Under the pieces are notes generated by a model. It had not been told where the DNA came from and ran no database searches. It saw nothing but the letters and a program-made list of their open reading frames with translations. From Syngnathus acus (taxonomy: Eukaryota; Chordata; Actinopteri; Syngnathiformes; Syngnathidae): 64,000 nucleotides of DNA. Below, piece after piece: positions 52,601 through 63,639 of this stretch (within the stretch, counting starts at the first letter, position 1; each line of letters begins with the position of its first letter). The DNA lies in assembly GCF_901709675.1 (NCBI RefSeq), contig NC_051096.1, positions 3,437,001 through 3,501,000 on the forward strand, in the 5' to 3' direction. Position numbers and translations under genes: made by a program.

Positions 52601-54934
52601 ACATATTCCAGTGCTTTTCTTTTGTAGTTTTTATCTCTTAAGGAACAATATATAATAACCATAGTGATGCGATTAAGTCTTTTCAAGGTTGCATCCTTGT
52701 TAGGATATTCTTTTAAGGATGTACCCTTGAGAGGTTTATTTTTATTTATTCGGTGTAATACTTCAATACAAAGAAATCCTACGTTTAAAAAGATAAGGCT
52801 CTGTTTTATTCAAGAGGATGAACATTTACATCTTGTTTATATTTTTTTTAAAATTACGTAACAATATGTGCATTAAAGTAAGTTAAAGTCATAATTGAGT
52901 CACGTGACTGATCTCATAAAGGTGCCTTCGTCACACGCCAGGAAGTCTTTTAAAATGGATGCGTCTTAACTACGGACGAAAACAATATTCGTTTTTAAGT
53001 TGTGTTTTATTTTACTCCTGTGACCACAACGTACGTGTTATTGTAAAAGGTAAGAGTTCATTTTTGTGTTAATATTTTTTGTTTTTTTGATAAAGTTATT
53101 GAATAATTCGAGTGTTTAACATGAACGTGTGTTTGCATTCGGGCCAAATTAGCCTCGTTAAGATGCCGGTATTGTATTTTTGTGTGTTTGTCGTTGGGTT
53201 TAATTTCAGTAAAACAATTAAATGCACTTGGAAGTGATGCACGTTCAAACGTGTGTACAAAACTGTATTGACAGTGGAGTCACAGTTTTGTCTTATTACC
53301 ACAAGGTGGCGGCATTGCTTCAAAATATACGTGGCCGTTCTGAGCTAAATGTTACGTTTGTACCTTTGTCTTGTTATTTTGCGTTTAACGTTTCTTATTC
53401 AACGAACTGCTCTCTTTAGTGTCGAGGTGATAGATATAAAATACAGTAATAATAATGTAATTCTATTTTATAGCCTCTTGTAGGGCTGGGCAATATGGTT
53501 TGAAAATAGCATTTCCAAATCCTGATTTTTATTTTTATTTTAGATATAAAAAACGCATTTTATTTCTCTCACTCGTCTCCTTTCTGGGATTTGATTAAAT
53601 TCCCTTGATACTAAACATGTTTTGAAGTAGTTATTTTGTAAGCATTAATTCCCACAGAATAATGTAAAATACATTAAATACCCAGATCTGCTCTTTACTA
53701 ATGTGTGCCTCTGAGGAAAGCAACTAACTAGAAGCCCCCCCTCACCCCCCATAGTGGCAAAACCCCCACATCTTGGCACCCAATATGTGTGGCAAGGTGT
53801 TCCTCTCGGCCCTTCAATAACGTAATTGGCTGTTCTGCCCCCCCATTTGTCAATGGGCCCAAATAACTCACGCTTCCAGATGGGACCGTATTGTGACCCG
53901 AGACCTTGAGGTGAAGAGGTCACTCTGGAGTGTGAACAGAGGCCAGCCTTTAAGGACTCCTTGCGGACTTCCTCTTTTGACCCAAGCACGTGTAGCTCCC
54001 AAATTGAAGGCATGTGAATGGAAGGTCCTTAACACCCGAAAATGACCCATAGCTGGTGTTAACTGGAATAGAGCGAGTCAGGTTAATGCCAAATAGCCTG
54101 TTAGCATTGCTAATTACAGAATTAGTGTGATTCTGTCATGTTAACACAGTATAGAGAGTTTTGAATTCATCCAACATTTTATATTTGGTTTTGGCGTGGG
54201 CCTGCCGCGGTAATGGCTCCTCTAATCCTGGCTAATTAGACCCACGGCACAGGGGGAGTGGTTGTGTTCACGCTGCACCAATTTGCACGATGTCGTCGTG
54301 GGGGGAGGACGGATTGACAGGCGGCGGTGTGAACACACAAACAGGTTTTAATTTGAACCCATGCTGAGCGCACAGTATGCCGGGGAGGGGAAACCGTTTG
54401 TTCGGCGAGATTGATTAACCCTAAATATCTATGTAGAGAAATTAACAGCAAATAGCAAAATGTCACTTGTTCTATTTAACCATAGAAAGAGTTTGGATAA
54501 TTTTTTTTTTTTTTAGTTTTTTTTTTTTAAAATTGGATCTAATCACCTCCCAAATCTGTTGCCAAACAAAACAACAGCAACACAGAGTCGTGCTCAGTCT
54601 GCCTCAATTTGTCTTGAATAATCATTTTTTTATATTTAGTTTTCAACTGTACTTTTGCGTTGGTATAATTTGCTCTATTTGCAAAAATACGGCGATTTAA
54701 ATGTTCTCCTACCGTCGTCAATGTTAAGACTTGCAATACCACAAGCGTCCGTTAGAGGTCTCTGTGATCTGAATTTGTATTATACAGCCTTTTATGTCGT
54801 CACTCCCCGAGGCGTCCTTTTTTGTATGAAAGAAATCACGTTTGATCAAAAAGGAGTAACTGGCGTTGCAGATAGGAATATGCCATTAATTAATATGAAT
54901 CTAGAAATTAAATTTGAGCGATACAAAAAGTTTG
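52601..54934. other. Intergenic region between bcan and the tRNA genes
   Basis: I see no coding exon here. A palindromic E-box GTCACGTGAC lies at 52899-52908, and a strong splice donor (AAAAG then gtaagag) at 53049/53050 on the plus strand could end an untranslated first exon starting near 52930. Homopolymer T tracts lie near 54510. Confidence 0.4.
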
Positions 54935-55007
54935 CGCCCAACGTGGGGCTCGAACCCACGACCCTGAGATTAAGAGTCTCATGCTCTACCGACTGAGCTA
55001 GCCGGGC
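54935..55007 (-). tRNA. tRNA-Lys (anticodon CUU)
   Basis: A complete 73-nt cloverleaf without intron on the minus strand. The acceptor stem starts GCCCGGC, with A-box TAGCTCAGTCGG, anticodon CTT in the loop, B-box GGTTCGAGCCC and discriminator G. CCA is not encoded. A run of Ts (plus-strand aaaaa at about 54925) lies just downstream as a Pol III terminator. A second identical gene lies 207 bp away. Confidence 0.97.
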
Positions 55008-55214
55008 GATACATTCCCTGCCCATTACTACTGTTTATGTAATACAATATAATATAGTCCAAAGGCCGGTTGATGTACCGCAAAACTGGAAAACATTTTC
55101 GTAGTTCGACCACCATCTCGCGAGACGTTCGCTATGTTTGCACGTGGGATATGTATAGTTTTCATCCTCTGTGAACATGGTCGGAATAAATTGCGAAGGG
55201 AGCAAAAAAAGCAG

Positions 55215-55287
55215 CGCCCAACGTGGGGCTCGAACCCACGACCCTGAGATTAAGAGTCTCATGCTCTACCGACTGAGCTAGCCGGGC
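55215..55287 (-). tRNA. tRNA-Lys (anticodon CUU), second copy
   Basis: The 73-nt sequence is identical to the copy at 54935-55007 and in the same orientation. A seven-T terminator follows immediately (plus-strand aaaaaaa at about 55205). The flanks differ between copies except for a few bases, so the duplication is old or the gene bodies are kept alike by selection or conversion. Confidence 0.97.
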
Positions 55288-55818
55288 TGTGTGCATCTGT
55301 CCGCCAATTTGCAATTTACGACTCATCCAACAACAGATTTCAAGAATCCTCTTAGGGGGTCTGATGTCCTTCAGGAGTGTTCTGTAACTACTATAGCAAA
55401 ATAATTTTTTTAATGATTATTTAATCAGTGGTAATTATAATGTTTTTTCAGAGGATTTTTCTTTTTTTAATGCAACATCAGATTTAAATGAGACCTTCTC
55501 TGAGGGGGCCCGGTGTCCTTCAGGACTGGTCCGGGACTACAATAGCTAAAGAATTTAGCAGAAGCAATTCATTCTTGCCCAATGTCCTTTCATTCATATT
55601 CCCACTTGACATTTGGCCGAATCATCTAAAGTCACTAACGTCCGTCCACCTGCTAAACCGACGCGTCCATCAAACGTGAGAGAGTCGCATTGAAACAAAC
55701 ACTTTGGCGACAATCATTGCTGTGTTTGTCTGGTGCTCCCCTTGAGGCATTACCATGTGAAAGACCCTCCATCCTGTGAACTTATTTGAACTCTGACCTT
55801 CTCCTCTGTGTGTTGCAG

Positions 55819-55935
55819 ACAAAACAAAAAGGAGAAGCTACAGCTGGGATGGATGGAGGACTCCCAGTCGGTTCTCACCACCAGCAGCAGCAGTAGACCG
55901 GCGTCCATGTTGAGCGTCTGCTCCCAGGCGACAGA
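55819..55935 (+). other. Possible coding exon of an unidentified gene (A)
   Basis: A 117-nt block lies between a good acceptor (tgtgtgttgcag) and donor (gtgagtg). One frame stays open and reads QNKKEKLQLGWMEDSQ, then a serine run and RPASMLSVCSQAT. It starts with one base of a split codon and ends with two, matching the phase of a second candidate at 56634-56771. I do not recognise the protein. Chance cannot be excluded. Confidence 0.35.
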
Positions 55936-56633
55936 GTGAGTGGGAATAAGTGGTCATTACAAGTGTGCTCCTGACTTGTTTTCACCATTAATTATGCACC
56001 GTTCTCCGCCCCTCACTTACATACTGGGCCTATTTTAAACGCATTATGGGGACTAAAATTGATGCTCACCGTTTCTCTTTATAATTTTGTTGCAAACTCC
56101 AGTTTCTCTTGAAATTAATTGAGCCCTAGCTAATATTTATGGCAAGCATAGCATTACAGAGTCTTATGTAGCATTATATACATAAGTGTCCTATTGGAAT
56201 ATGTTTTAGTTTTGGGAAAAAAACGGCTGACGGCTGATTTCCGCCCCTGATGTTTTGTACGGCTCCTTACAACGAGCGTGGTATTGCCATCTCGCCATCG
56301 GTGGTCTGGGAACGCTTTGCTCGATAGGTCAAAATGCATGCTCCTCTCACTCACAGGCTCTTTGTCACATTCAAGAAATCAGCCAAGGAACATCCTCAGC
56401 CAATAGTACGATTTGGAGATTGCATTGGGAGAGTCATTTTGTTTTAGTTAATTAACTTCTTCTTTCTGTTAATAATTTTTTACTAGTACTCTGACTCATA
56501 TTTGGGCGGCAGTAAATGAGCATGACATGAAAAGATGTGACCCCGAGGGGCGGATGGACAATGGTCACTTCCTCCCTAATTCACCACCTCACAACACATA
56601 ATTGACCCGGTGTGTGTGTGTGTGTGGTTGCAG

Positions 56634-56771
56634 TGGGAGGTGGCTCTGCATGACCCTCTCAGATGGCCTTTTAAGCTCAAGTTTATTGACCTCTGACCTT
56701 TGTGGAAGTCATTTCCTCGTTGAGCCCATCCCAAGACACCTGCCGCACTCCGCTGCTTGCCAAAGCGCCAC
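56634..56771 (+). other. Possible coding exon of an unidentified gene (B)
   Basis: A 138-nt block between an acceptor preceded by a GT-rich tract (tggttgcag) and a donor (gtaagtg). The frame continues in phase from candidate A with no stop, reading GRWLCMTLSDGLLSSSLL and onward. An in-phase third segment from an acceptor at 57003-57005 would end at a TAG at 57127-57129. The product is not recognised. Confidence 0.3.
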
Positions 56772-59700
56772 GTAAGTGAAATTTATCTGTTTGCCTTCAT
56801 TCAAAGTAAAAAAAAAAAAAAAGTACAAATAAAAATACAATTCAAATGTAACATTTTATTTTTACATTTCACAAAAATTCATTTTTGCCACACCACATTT
56901 TTTCCCCTGGATGCATGTTGTCTTCATCTGCCGGCATTTTGCTCTTGAACTTGAACTCGTTTCCCTCACGCCGCCGGATTTCACGGCCCCCAAGAACCCC
57001 TCCAGACCCCCCCTCCCCTCACACGCATGCCCCCTCCCGAGCACCATGTCAGTCTTTGCGAAGCTGTCTTCCTTGACTTTCCACATCCCCAGTCTGGCCT
57101 CCTCCACGCCCCCCCCCCCCCACCTATAGCCATTCTTCACCATAGGGTCCCGCCCGCCCTCCAACAAGGACTCGCTAGGCAGCATGCTAATCAGGCTCTT
57201 GGCGGCACTTCCCACGATTCTCCCTCCCAGACGTGAGCTTTTTGTCTTGTTATTGATTCCATTATAATCAGACGGTTCCCGTAACTTTTCCGCCGTCTGG
57301 GCCGGCGGGCCGACCGCTCATATGCCCCCCCCCCCTGCCTCCTCATTCATTCATCAGGACTCAGGGTCTCATTAATCAGTCAGAGTCAAGGATGCTCGAA
57401 TTTACACAATTTGAAATAGTGCTCAGTTGCAGTAATAATTTAATTTAAGCGGGAAAAGACATTTTTTTTGCCCTTCCACTTGTTGCTGGGTAGAGTTCAT
57501 ATCAATAAAAATAATTCTTTATGTGACGTAGCAAAAACAGCTTATGGTTGACGCCTTTAAATTAGTCACATAATGACCTTTGCATCTTTTCCTTGCTAAG
57601 TCTAAAGTCTCTCCGAGAACAGCTGTGCCTCCAGATGTGACTCTGGTGCACAGGTTAGATTTAAAAAAGCCTTTCAACAATATTTCAGTTTATGGAGATG
57701 CGCCACAGTATGTAGAAAAGTGATTAACAAAATAGATGCAGACATTTATTGCCTCACTGTAAACATGTTTTTATTGAGCGTGTAAACAACAGGAACAAAA
57801 ATTGCATAGTACAAAGTCTTGGGCAAATAGAGCTCTGGGTGTGTGCATTGAAAGGTCAGAGGTCATTTGCCAGTCTCTCCAAATATCATTACAAACTCGT
57901 AACACAAAATATTTCAAATGCCATGACAATTAAAATGACTCAAATTACAATCTTTCAAATTGCACAAATGCTTAAATACATTCATTAACTTGCTGAACCC
58001 GTATTAAGACGCTAACGTGCAAACTCAGCAAAAAAAAGACAAATATGTTCTATAGTATCAGAGTGTCCAATCGTGAAATTACCATCATTGCACAAATGAA
58101 ACATTTTCAACCAAAACATAACCCGATAATATTAATATAATTCAGTCTAATTTACCCCAACTAAATAAGAAATACAAACAATTATGCTAACACAATCATT
58201 TGACGGTTACTACACATATTATAGAATGATATGTAACATATTATCAAGGCATTTAACATTGTCCATCAGAAAAATGTCCATTCATCTGTTGTTTTTTTTC
58301 CACTTTTTCAGCTTTCACGGTCCAGAAAAAAGAACCCTGCAAGACAGAAAGCGTACATTAAATACAGTATGTAGACCTAATCAATACAGGTGAATTATTC
58401 TAATTTGCACACATAACGAGAAGCTAAATAAATACGAAGCCTTAATCGGGTTTTTTGTTTGCTCCCCACACATTGTAAACTGTAGTTTACTGCCCGCAGA
58501 TGGCACACTAATATGGCCGCCAGCCTCCTCCTCCTCCTCCTCATCCCTCCGTCATTGTCTCAACTACCCAACACGTTTTCTCCCACGCTCTTATTCCAAG
58601 GGGGGGGTTACAAGCCCTGATTGGGTCGCCATAGCAACCCTGCATCGGAACGGTCCTGATTGGCGTACGTGGCGGGCTAATTATGCAGCTCATATGCTTA
58701 AAAAAAAAAAAAAAAACACAAAACAATGTGTAGGCTGTATTGAAATCCAGCGCTAAATAAAGCATTGCGTGGTTGGGGGATTAATAAAAGAGGAGGAACC
58801 CCTCGGGTTATTTACTCATCGCCATATTGGATTTCATACGGGTTTAACGCCAGCTAGCTGATTGCAGCGTGACAAGCTAGGCGGAGATGCGACTCTTTGG
58901 CTGGATCTCTGTGTGAAACTGGCTGGTCTGTATAAGGACTGTGAGAACGGACTCAGCAGGGTAGGGGTCTGTATGCGTTAGAGACGGGGCGCGGGGTTTG
59001 CCGGCGGGGGGCCCCGCTCGGACAATGGCCGCTATTGTTTACCAATCTCCCTCGTCCATTAATCAGGGCCATCCAGCTCTAATTGGCGTTTTGGTTAAGC
59101 TGCTCGCGAGACTCCCGCTCCCTCCACTGGCCTAAATAATGGCGTTACGCCACAAGTGCCGCCGCGCATTGGGCAGGACAATGTGTCGCTTGTCTGAGGG
59201 CCCGGGGAAGGACCCCCCTACCCAACAAACACCCCCCCGCCCCAAATAAACCTCACACACAAGCACAAAGAAGGCCCCTCACTATTGAGATCTCACTGTC
59301 GCGGGCTGCCTGGCCTCGTCTATCTGCCGCCCCCATCCTCATCCTCTTCTTTTCACGTTTACTTACGACACTTTTTCCCACACACACACACAAGTCATCT
59401 TGAATCATTGTGCCGCGTTGAGATGAACCTCCCGCTTTTATACCCGTTTGAAAACGCCCAAATAAATAGACAATCGCGACATTCTTGCAGTTAGGGGTGA
59501 AAGTCAAAGTGTAACGCTGAAACATCTCCACGGCAACACGTACGAGCGGGAATCTTTTTCCCACCTACTCGTTCAGAGGGTCATACTAAGAGTTACAATT
59601 ACGATTATTAATTAACAATTTTTTGCCAATTACGGCACCTTGCAGTCGTAGGTGTTATTTACTCCTGCTTCTAACACCCAAAAATTCCAAGCGGCACGCC

Positions 59701-60267
59701 GAAGTGACACAAAATGTCGGACGGCAAGGAAAAGTGCCGTGACGCCCAAGCCACAGCTGCCCTCCAAAATGGCAAACACCCAAAAGGCATCGTCGCTCAG
59801 CTTCCTCCGTTCTCGTCCCCTCGGGGTGGGGCGGGCTGAGCTACAATTAACACAGTGGCGGTAATTAACAACGTTTTCGAAGCTGGGCAATGGCGCGGAA
59901 AAGCACGTAGGCTAACGTAAAGGCGAAGTGGGGGGTGGCCATCAATGCACGTTCTCACAAGCTGCCATTTTGTGCCAGTCTTTCTCCTAAGATGGTGGCA
60001 GGGCTGCGACTTGCATGCGTGGGAGAGGGCGGGGTGGAGGAAGAGCGAGGAGGATTATGGGATTGAAGAGCGAGTCGCATTGCTGAGGCGGGCATGATGC
60101 CACCACCGACACACGCAAGTTATTTTCCTTCACACGTCGTAAGGCTGCAAAAACCACACGTGGTCATTTTGTGTATTTAAAAAAAAACAAAAAAAAACGT
60201 GTACATTAGCATGAGCTTAATATATGGCGCGCACATTAACTAACTATGCATGAGCGCACACACACGC

Positions 60268-60297
60268 ACAAACACACACACACACACACACACACAT
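60268..60297. repeat. (CA)n microsatellite
   Basis: A CA dinucleotide run within a CA-rich stretch, just upstream of the octamer pair. Confidence 0.85.
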
Positions 60298-60332
60298 GCA
60301 CAACACAGCCATGGTATGGTCTGCCCCCGAGC

Positions 60333-60358
60333 ATGCAAATGACATTCATTATGCAAAT
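60333..60358 (+). promoter_or_regulatory. Pair of perfect POU octamers
   Basis: ATGCAAAT occurs at 60333-60340 and 60351-60358, same strand, 18 bp apart. The second is directly preceded by CATTCATT, a SOX-like half, in the order seen in SOX/OCT composite sites. The position, about 1 kb from the mir-9 precursor, suggests a neural enhancer, but this is inferred from motifs only. Confidence 0.4.
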
Positions 60359-61206
60359 GCATACAAATCAGGCCCGACCATCTGAGAAGGCAAGCTGGGG
60401 TAAAAAAAAAAAAACAGAAGAAAGAAAATAGGTGAAAGCGAAGCGAAAGGAGGACGTATAGCGTAAAAAGTGTCTACACTTTTGCCACGTGAAGCCGAAC
60501 GGTCACTTTAACACAGAGGTCCAACAAAATGGCCGCAAGATGACACAAGATTCCCTTTCGCATGTGCTTTTCACTCAAAGCATCACCGTCTAATAGGAAA
60601 GTAGTACACAAGCTTTGCAGTGTATGTCAGGTTTGTTTTCGGAAGATGTCACGGGTGGGATTTTGTGAGATGAATCTAAAAATAGAATGCGTTCATAAAT
60701 GTTTTATAATGTTGCAATTTTACGGCTCTTGTTCATGTAACAATTTTGTGTTTAAAATAATTGCTAGTGTATTAAAGGGTTAAGAAATCTGCTACAAATG
60801 TGTGATAAACTTTTGTAAATGACTTGCGGTACAAGAGTCAGATCACTATTTGGCAATTTCAAGCAATACTGCCACAATTTACAGCTCTTGTGTAGCAATT
60901 TATTACGTGTTAAAAGTCATTAATTACTAGTGTATAAACACCTGATAAGGCCCAACAGATTTTTAAAGTGTAAAATTTGTTGTGTTCTTTTCTTTTTTAT
61001 GAAAATCTTTAAAAAAAAAGGACTTGGGCAATTTAGCTATTTGGCAAACAATAGAAAAATATTTTAATTTTCCCTAAATTTATCAAGGCCCTCTGGGAAA
61101 TGATTTTGTAGCTTTCCTTAAAATGTGAAAAATTGCACCAAAATTATGAATTCACTACCATGCAAAAGTTGTGCGTCATTCAAACAATTGCGTGTACAGT
61201 ATATAG

Positions 61207-61229
61207 ACACACACACACACACACACACA
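61207..61229. repeat. (CA)n microsatellite
   Basis: A short CA run about 170 bp from the mir-9 hairpin. Confidence 0.85.
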
Positions 61230-61395
61230 AAGAATAAATAAATAAACATAATGAGCATTCCAACAGTGATTAGCATGTCGCACACCCTTTTGTCACACAC
61301 TATCCTACCTTTTTTTTTTTTTTTTTTTTTCCCACTGTCATCATATCGTGTTGCGTGTGCTTTTGTTGATTTTTCGTCATCGGTGCAGGCATGTA

Positions 61396-61485
61396 ATGGG
61401 ATTCTTGTTACTTTCGGTTATCTAGCTTTATGAAGAATGTACGTCACTCATACAGCTAGATAACCAAAGATAACAGACAACCCCT
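61396..61485 (-). ncRNA. mir9: mir-9 precursor hairpin
   Basis: On the minus strand the hairpin carries miR-9-5p (23 nt, 61448-61470, starting TCTTTGGTTATCTAGC) on the 5' arm and miR-9-3p (22 nt, 61410-61431, starting ATAAAGCTAGATAACC) on the 3' arm. Both match the vertebrate mature sequences, with GGGG/CCC pairing at the base of the stem and a short loop. miR-9 is a deeply conserved neural microRNA controlling progenitor proliferation and neurogenesis. The bcan, mrpl24 and hdgf neighbourhood matches human 1q22-q23, where MIR9-1 lies, so this is probably the mir-9-1 orthologue. The paralogue number cannot be settled from the hairpin alone. Confidence 0.97.
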
Positions 61486-61737
61486 CGGGCCTGAACACAC
61501 ACGCGCATGCTACGAAGCCTCCTGTGCACCTGTGAGGATCAAGCAAAAAAATTAGAATTGTAAAAATTATATATTAAAATTATATATGTCTAGCTTGTTG
61601 TGTTAAGGATCATGTCAAAATAAAAATTCATTCAATTATTCTTCAAAAACCTGTTTGACAGTAATTTTAACAATTCCTTTTAAATATCGTTTATGTTCAT
61701 TTTTTTAATATAATTATGTTTTTTGCCAATTGGGTTT

Positions 61738-62368
61738 TTTCCTATCATTTCTTTAAAGCAGAAAGGGGGAGGAGAGATTGAGCAAGAGTGACGTCATTAC
61801 CGCGTGGGCACAGACGTGTGATCACTAATTAGTACACACACACACACACTAAGGCCACTAAAAATTAATTGAAGTGCAATGTGCAAAAACAATACTACTA
61901 GCCTATAGAACTTCACACACTCGCACACACACACAGATTAAGTAGATAACAACTATCTATGTAATTAAATTTTTTTAGATCCATGATATGTCAATTATAT
62001 TTTTCTCGAACAAGACATTTGAGCTTTATTGTTTGTGTGAAACTTTCAAATATGAATGAATAGAAAAAGCTACTTTGCATGTGTAATCTTTAAATCATAT
62101 ATGTGTGTAGAATATGTAATACGTTCCCCTACATGCAAGCAAGGCTCAGTATCATCAAAATACATATTTATAGCCTATATAATGACAATATATTATCGAT
62201 ACACTCGTCGTCCTCCCAAGTGGCCCACACTGCGATGTGTGTCGTGGCAGTAAAATTGACAAAATGTAGTCAGGAACATAAAAAGGCGCCATAAATGCTG
62301 TCAACTGAGGGCGGGGACAAAAAAAAAGTAATAATACTGTGTATTAATAATCATAATATAGAACTTAC
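61738..62368. other. Gap between mir-9 and the nearest candidate host exon
   Basis: AT-rich with short CA runs. On the minus strand a pyrimidine-rich tract ending in an AG at 61751-61752 could be a splice acceptor for the next host exon. Spliced in phase, that exon would reach a stop within two codons. Confidence 0.25.
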
Positions 62369-62432
62369 CTCTGTGAAGAAGAGGCGCCTACTCAATCCAA
62401 CTTCAACCATGATGCTTTTGTAGTCGAGGATA
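62369..62432 (-). other. Candidate exon 3 of the mir-9 host transcript
   Basis: A 64-nt minus-strand block with a cag acceptor and a strong gtaagttc donor. It is open in the frame continuing from the upstream candidate exons, reading ILDYKSIMVEVGLSRRLFF then TE. It lies about 0.9 kb upstream of the mir-9 hairpin on the same strand. Human MIR9-1 is embedded in a spliced host transcript (C1orf61), so a host exon here is expected. The resemblance is positional, not by sequence. Confidence 0.4.
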
Positions 62433-62614
62433 CTGGAGGTCGTAAACAAGAAAAGATCATTTTATCGTCTCATTTATGGCTTGAGGGCAAAATTAATTTC
62501 CTTCCAAAAAAAAAAAAATCTTGATTAGTGTCATTACAATGGTCCAAAAGGATCAATATGGTATGAAGCGAGGGGCCTTATGTAATAATGCACGTCGTCA
62601 TAGTCTTGCAAAGA

Positions 62615-62639
62615 TGTGTGTGTGTGTGTGTGTGTGTGC
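62615..62639. repeat. (GT)n microsatellite
   Basis: A GT dinucleotide run. Directly beyond it, GTCTTAAAAAGAC occurs twice within 45 bp (about 62649 and 62677). Confidence 0.85.
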
Positions 62640-63319
62640 ATATTTTTTGTCTTAAAAAGACTGTAATCTATTATTTGTCTTAAAAAGACTAATTTGTTAT
62701 TTGCAATTATATGTACATGTAGGAAGCCTAATGTGAGCCGTGACTGCAATTGCTAAATTTAAATACTGATTTTTTTTTATGTTCATTTGCAGTTTCGTAA
62801 TCAGTTAAATGTAATTACGCTGGGGAGGGACTTTTGTGTGTACCCTGAACGCAACTGTTGAGTTCAAGTGCAATATATGGTTGGAGGGGGGGCATGCTTT
62901 CTACTTTGAAATGATCCCAATGCACAATTAGTGGAATTTATATTTATTATATTTTGCAGCATTTTTAAATTTTATTATTATTATTATTTTATTTTATACA
63001 ATACTTTTATTTTACTTTTAATTTATTGTATTTTATACATATTTTTTGTTTTTTCAATTTACACTGAGATTTGTGTCAACTGTGAGTTTACACTTGAGTT
63101 AAAAATTTTAATGGCAATTCCTTTTTTTTCAATGCAAACTTTCAGACTATATCTGTAGGGGGCCTATAAAGTGTGCTGTAAATGGATGTGCTGAGTTCAA
63201 GTGCATTTTTGGCACCATGGTTGCACACTTTTTGGAAACTAAGGATGCTCGTGCACCAAACACGGCAGTTGTAGAGCTATTGAACGCTAATCTCTAAAAT
63301 ATACGCAACGAGGCGTCAC

Positions 63320-63381
63320 CTTGCAAGAGTAAATACAATCTCGATCATGAACTTGTCTTCTAGATCGTGTTTGAGATGCAC
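63320..63381 (-). other. Candidate exon 2 of the mir-9 host transcript
   Basis: A 62-nt minus-strand block with acceptor tgtcacag and donor gtgacg. One frame is open through it, reading VHLKHDLEDKFMIEIVFTLA, and its split codon fits the next candidate exon. The donor is weaker than that of its neighbours. Coding status is unknown. Confidence 0.35.
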
Positions 63382-63588
63382 CTGTGACACCAAAAAAAAC
63401 TCCACAAAGTAGCAAAAACTCCAAGCTATTTTTCATCCTCACTTTTTTCTTCCCCCTGACAAAAACATTTGGATTCATGCGGGACAAGCTAACGTGGGCC
63501 TGCGTGTAAATCCTCGCTCAGCCTCCTTATAGCATAAAGACGCCTTCCCGACGGCGTTTGAAAAATCCACGAGAGGACGTTTTCTTAC

Positions 63589-63639
63589 CGGTGGTCCCTC
63601 GGCCGGCGTCCCAGATGAGAGCATCCACGAGCGGCGCAT
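63589..63639 (-). other. Candidate exon 1 (coding part) of the mir-9 host transcript
   Basis: A strong donor (CACCG then gtaagaaa) ends a minus-strand block with an ATG at 63639. It reads MRRSWMLSSGTPAEGPP in phase with the candidate exons at 63320-63381 and 62369-62432. The upstream sequence is GC-richer and may be promoter or 5' UTR. The exon's 5' boundary is not visible. Confidence 0.35.

Larger units (their letters stand above)
57240..61395. other. Noncoding region between the unidentified exons and mir-9
   Basis: No convincing coding exon. It holds CA microsatellites (about 60268-60297 and 61207-61229), a region of about 58900-59200 with several homeodomain- and SOX-like motifs, and a pair of octamer motifs at 60333-60358. 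These suggest regulatory sequence for the neighbouring mir-9 locus, which is inference. Confidence 0.4.

Noticed and set aside
56862-57215. A 117-codon minus-strand open frame over the C-rich stretch near 57.1 kb
   Set aside because: Its composition is driven by the poly-C/G tract and simple sequence, and no splice sites or family motifs support it.
62931-63158. A 75-codon hydrophobic frame in AT-rich sequence
   Set aside because: The apparent membrane segment comes from a TATT/TTTA simple repeat and has no supporting features.
63287-63487. A 66-codon minus-strand frame that looks like a small secreted peptide with a signal sequence
   Set aside because: The hydrophobic part overlaps a pyrimidine tract ending in a splice acceptor (tgtcacag). 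The downstream part is better explained as an exon in a different frame. It remains possible but is the weaker reading.
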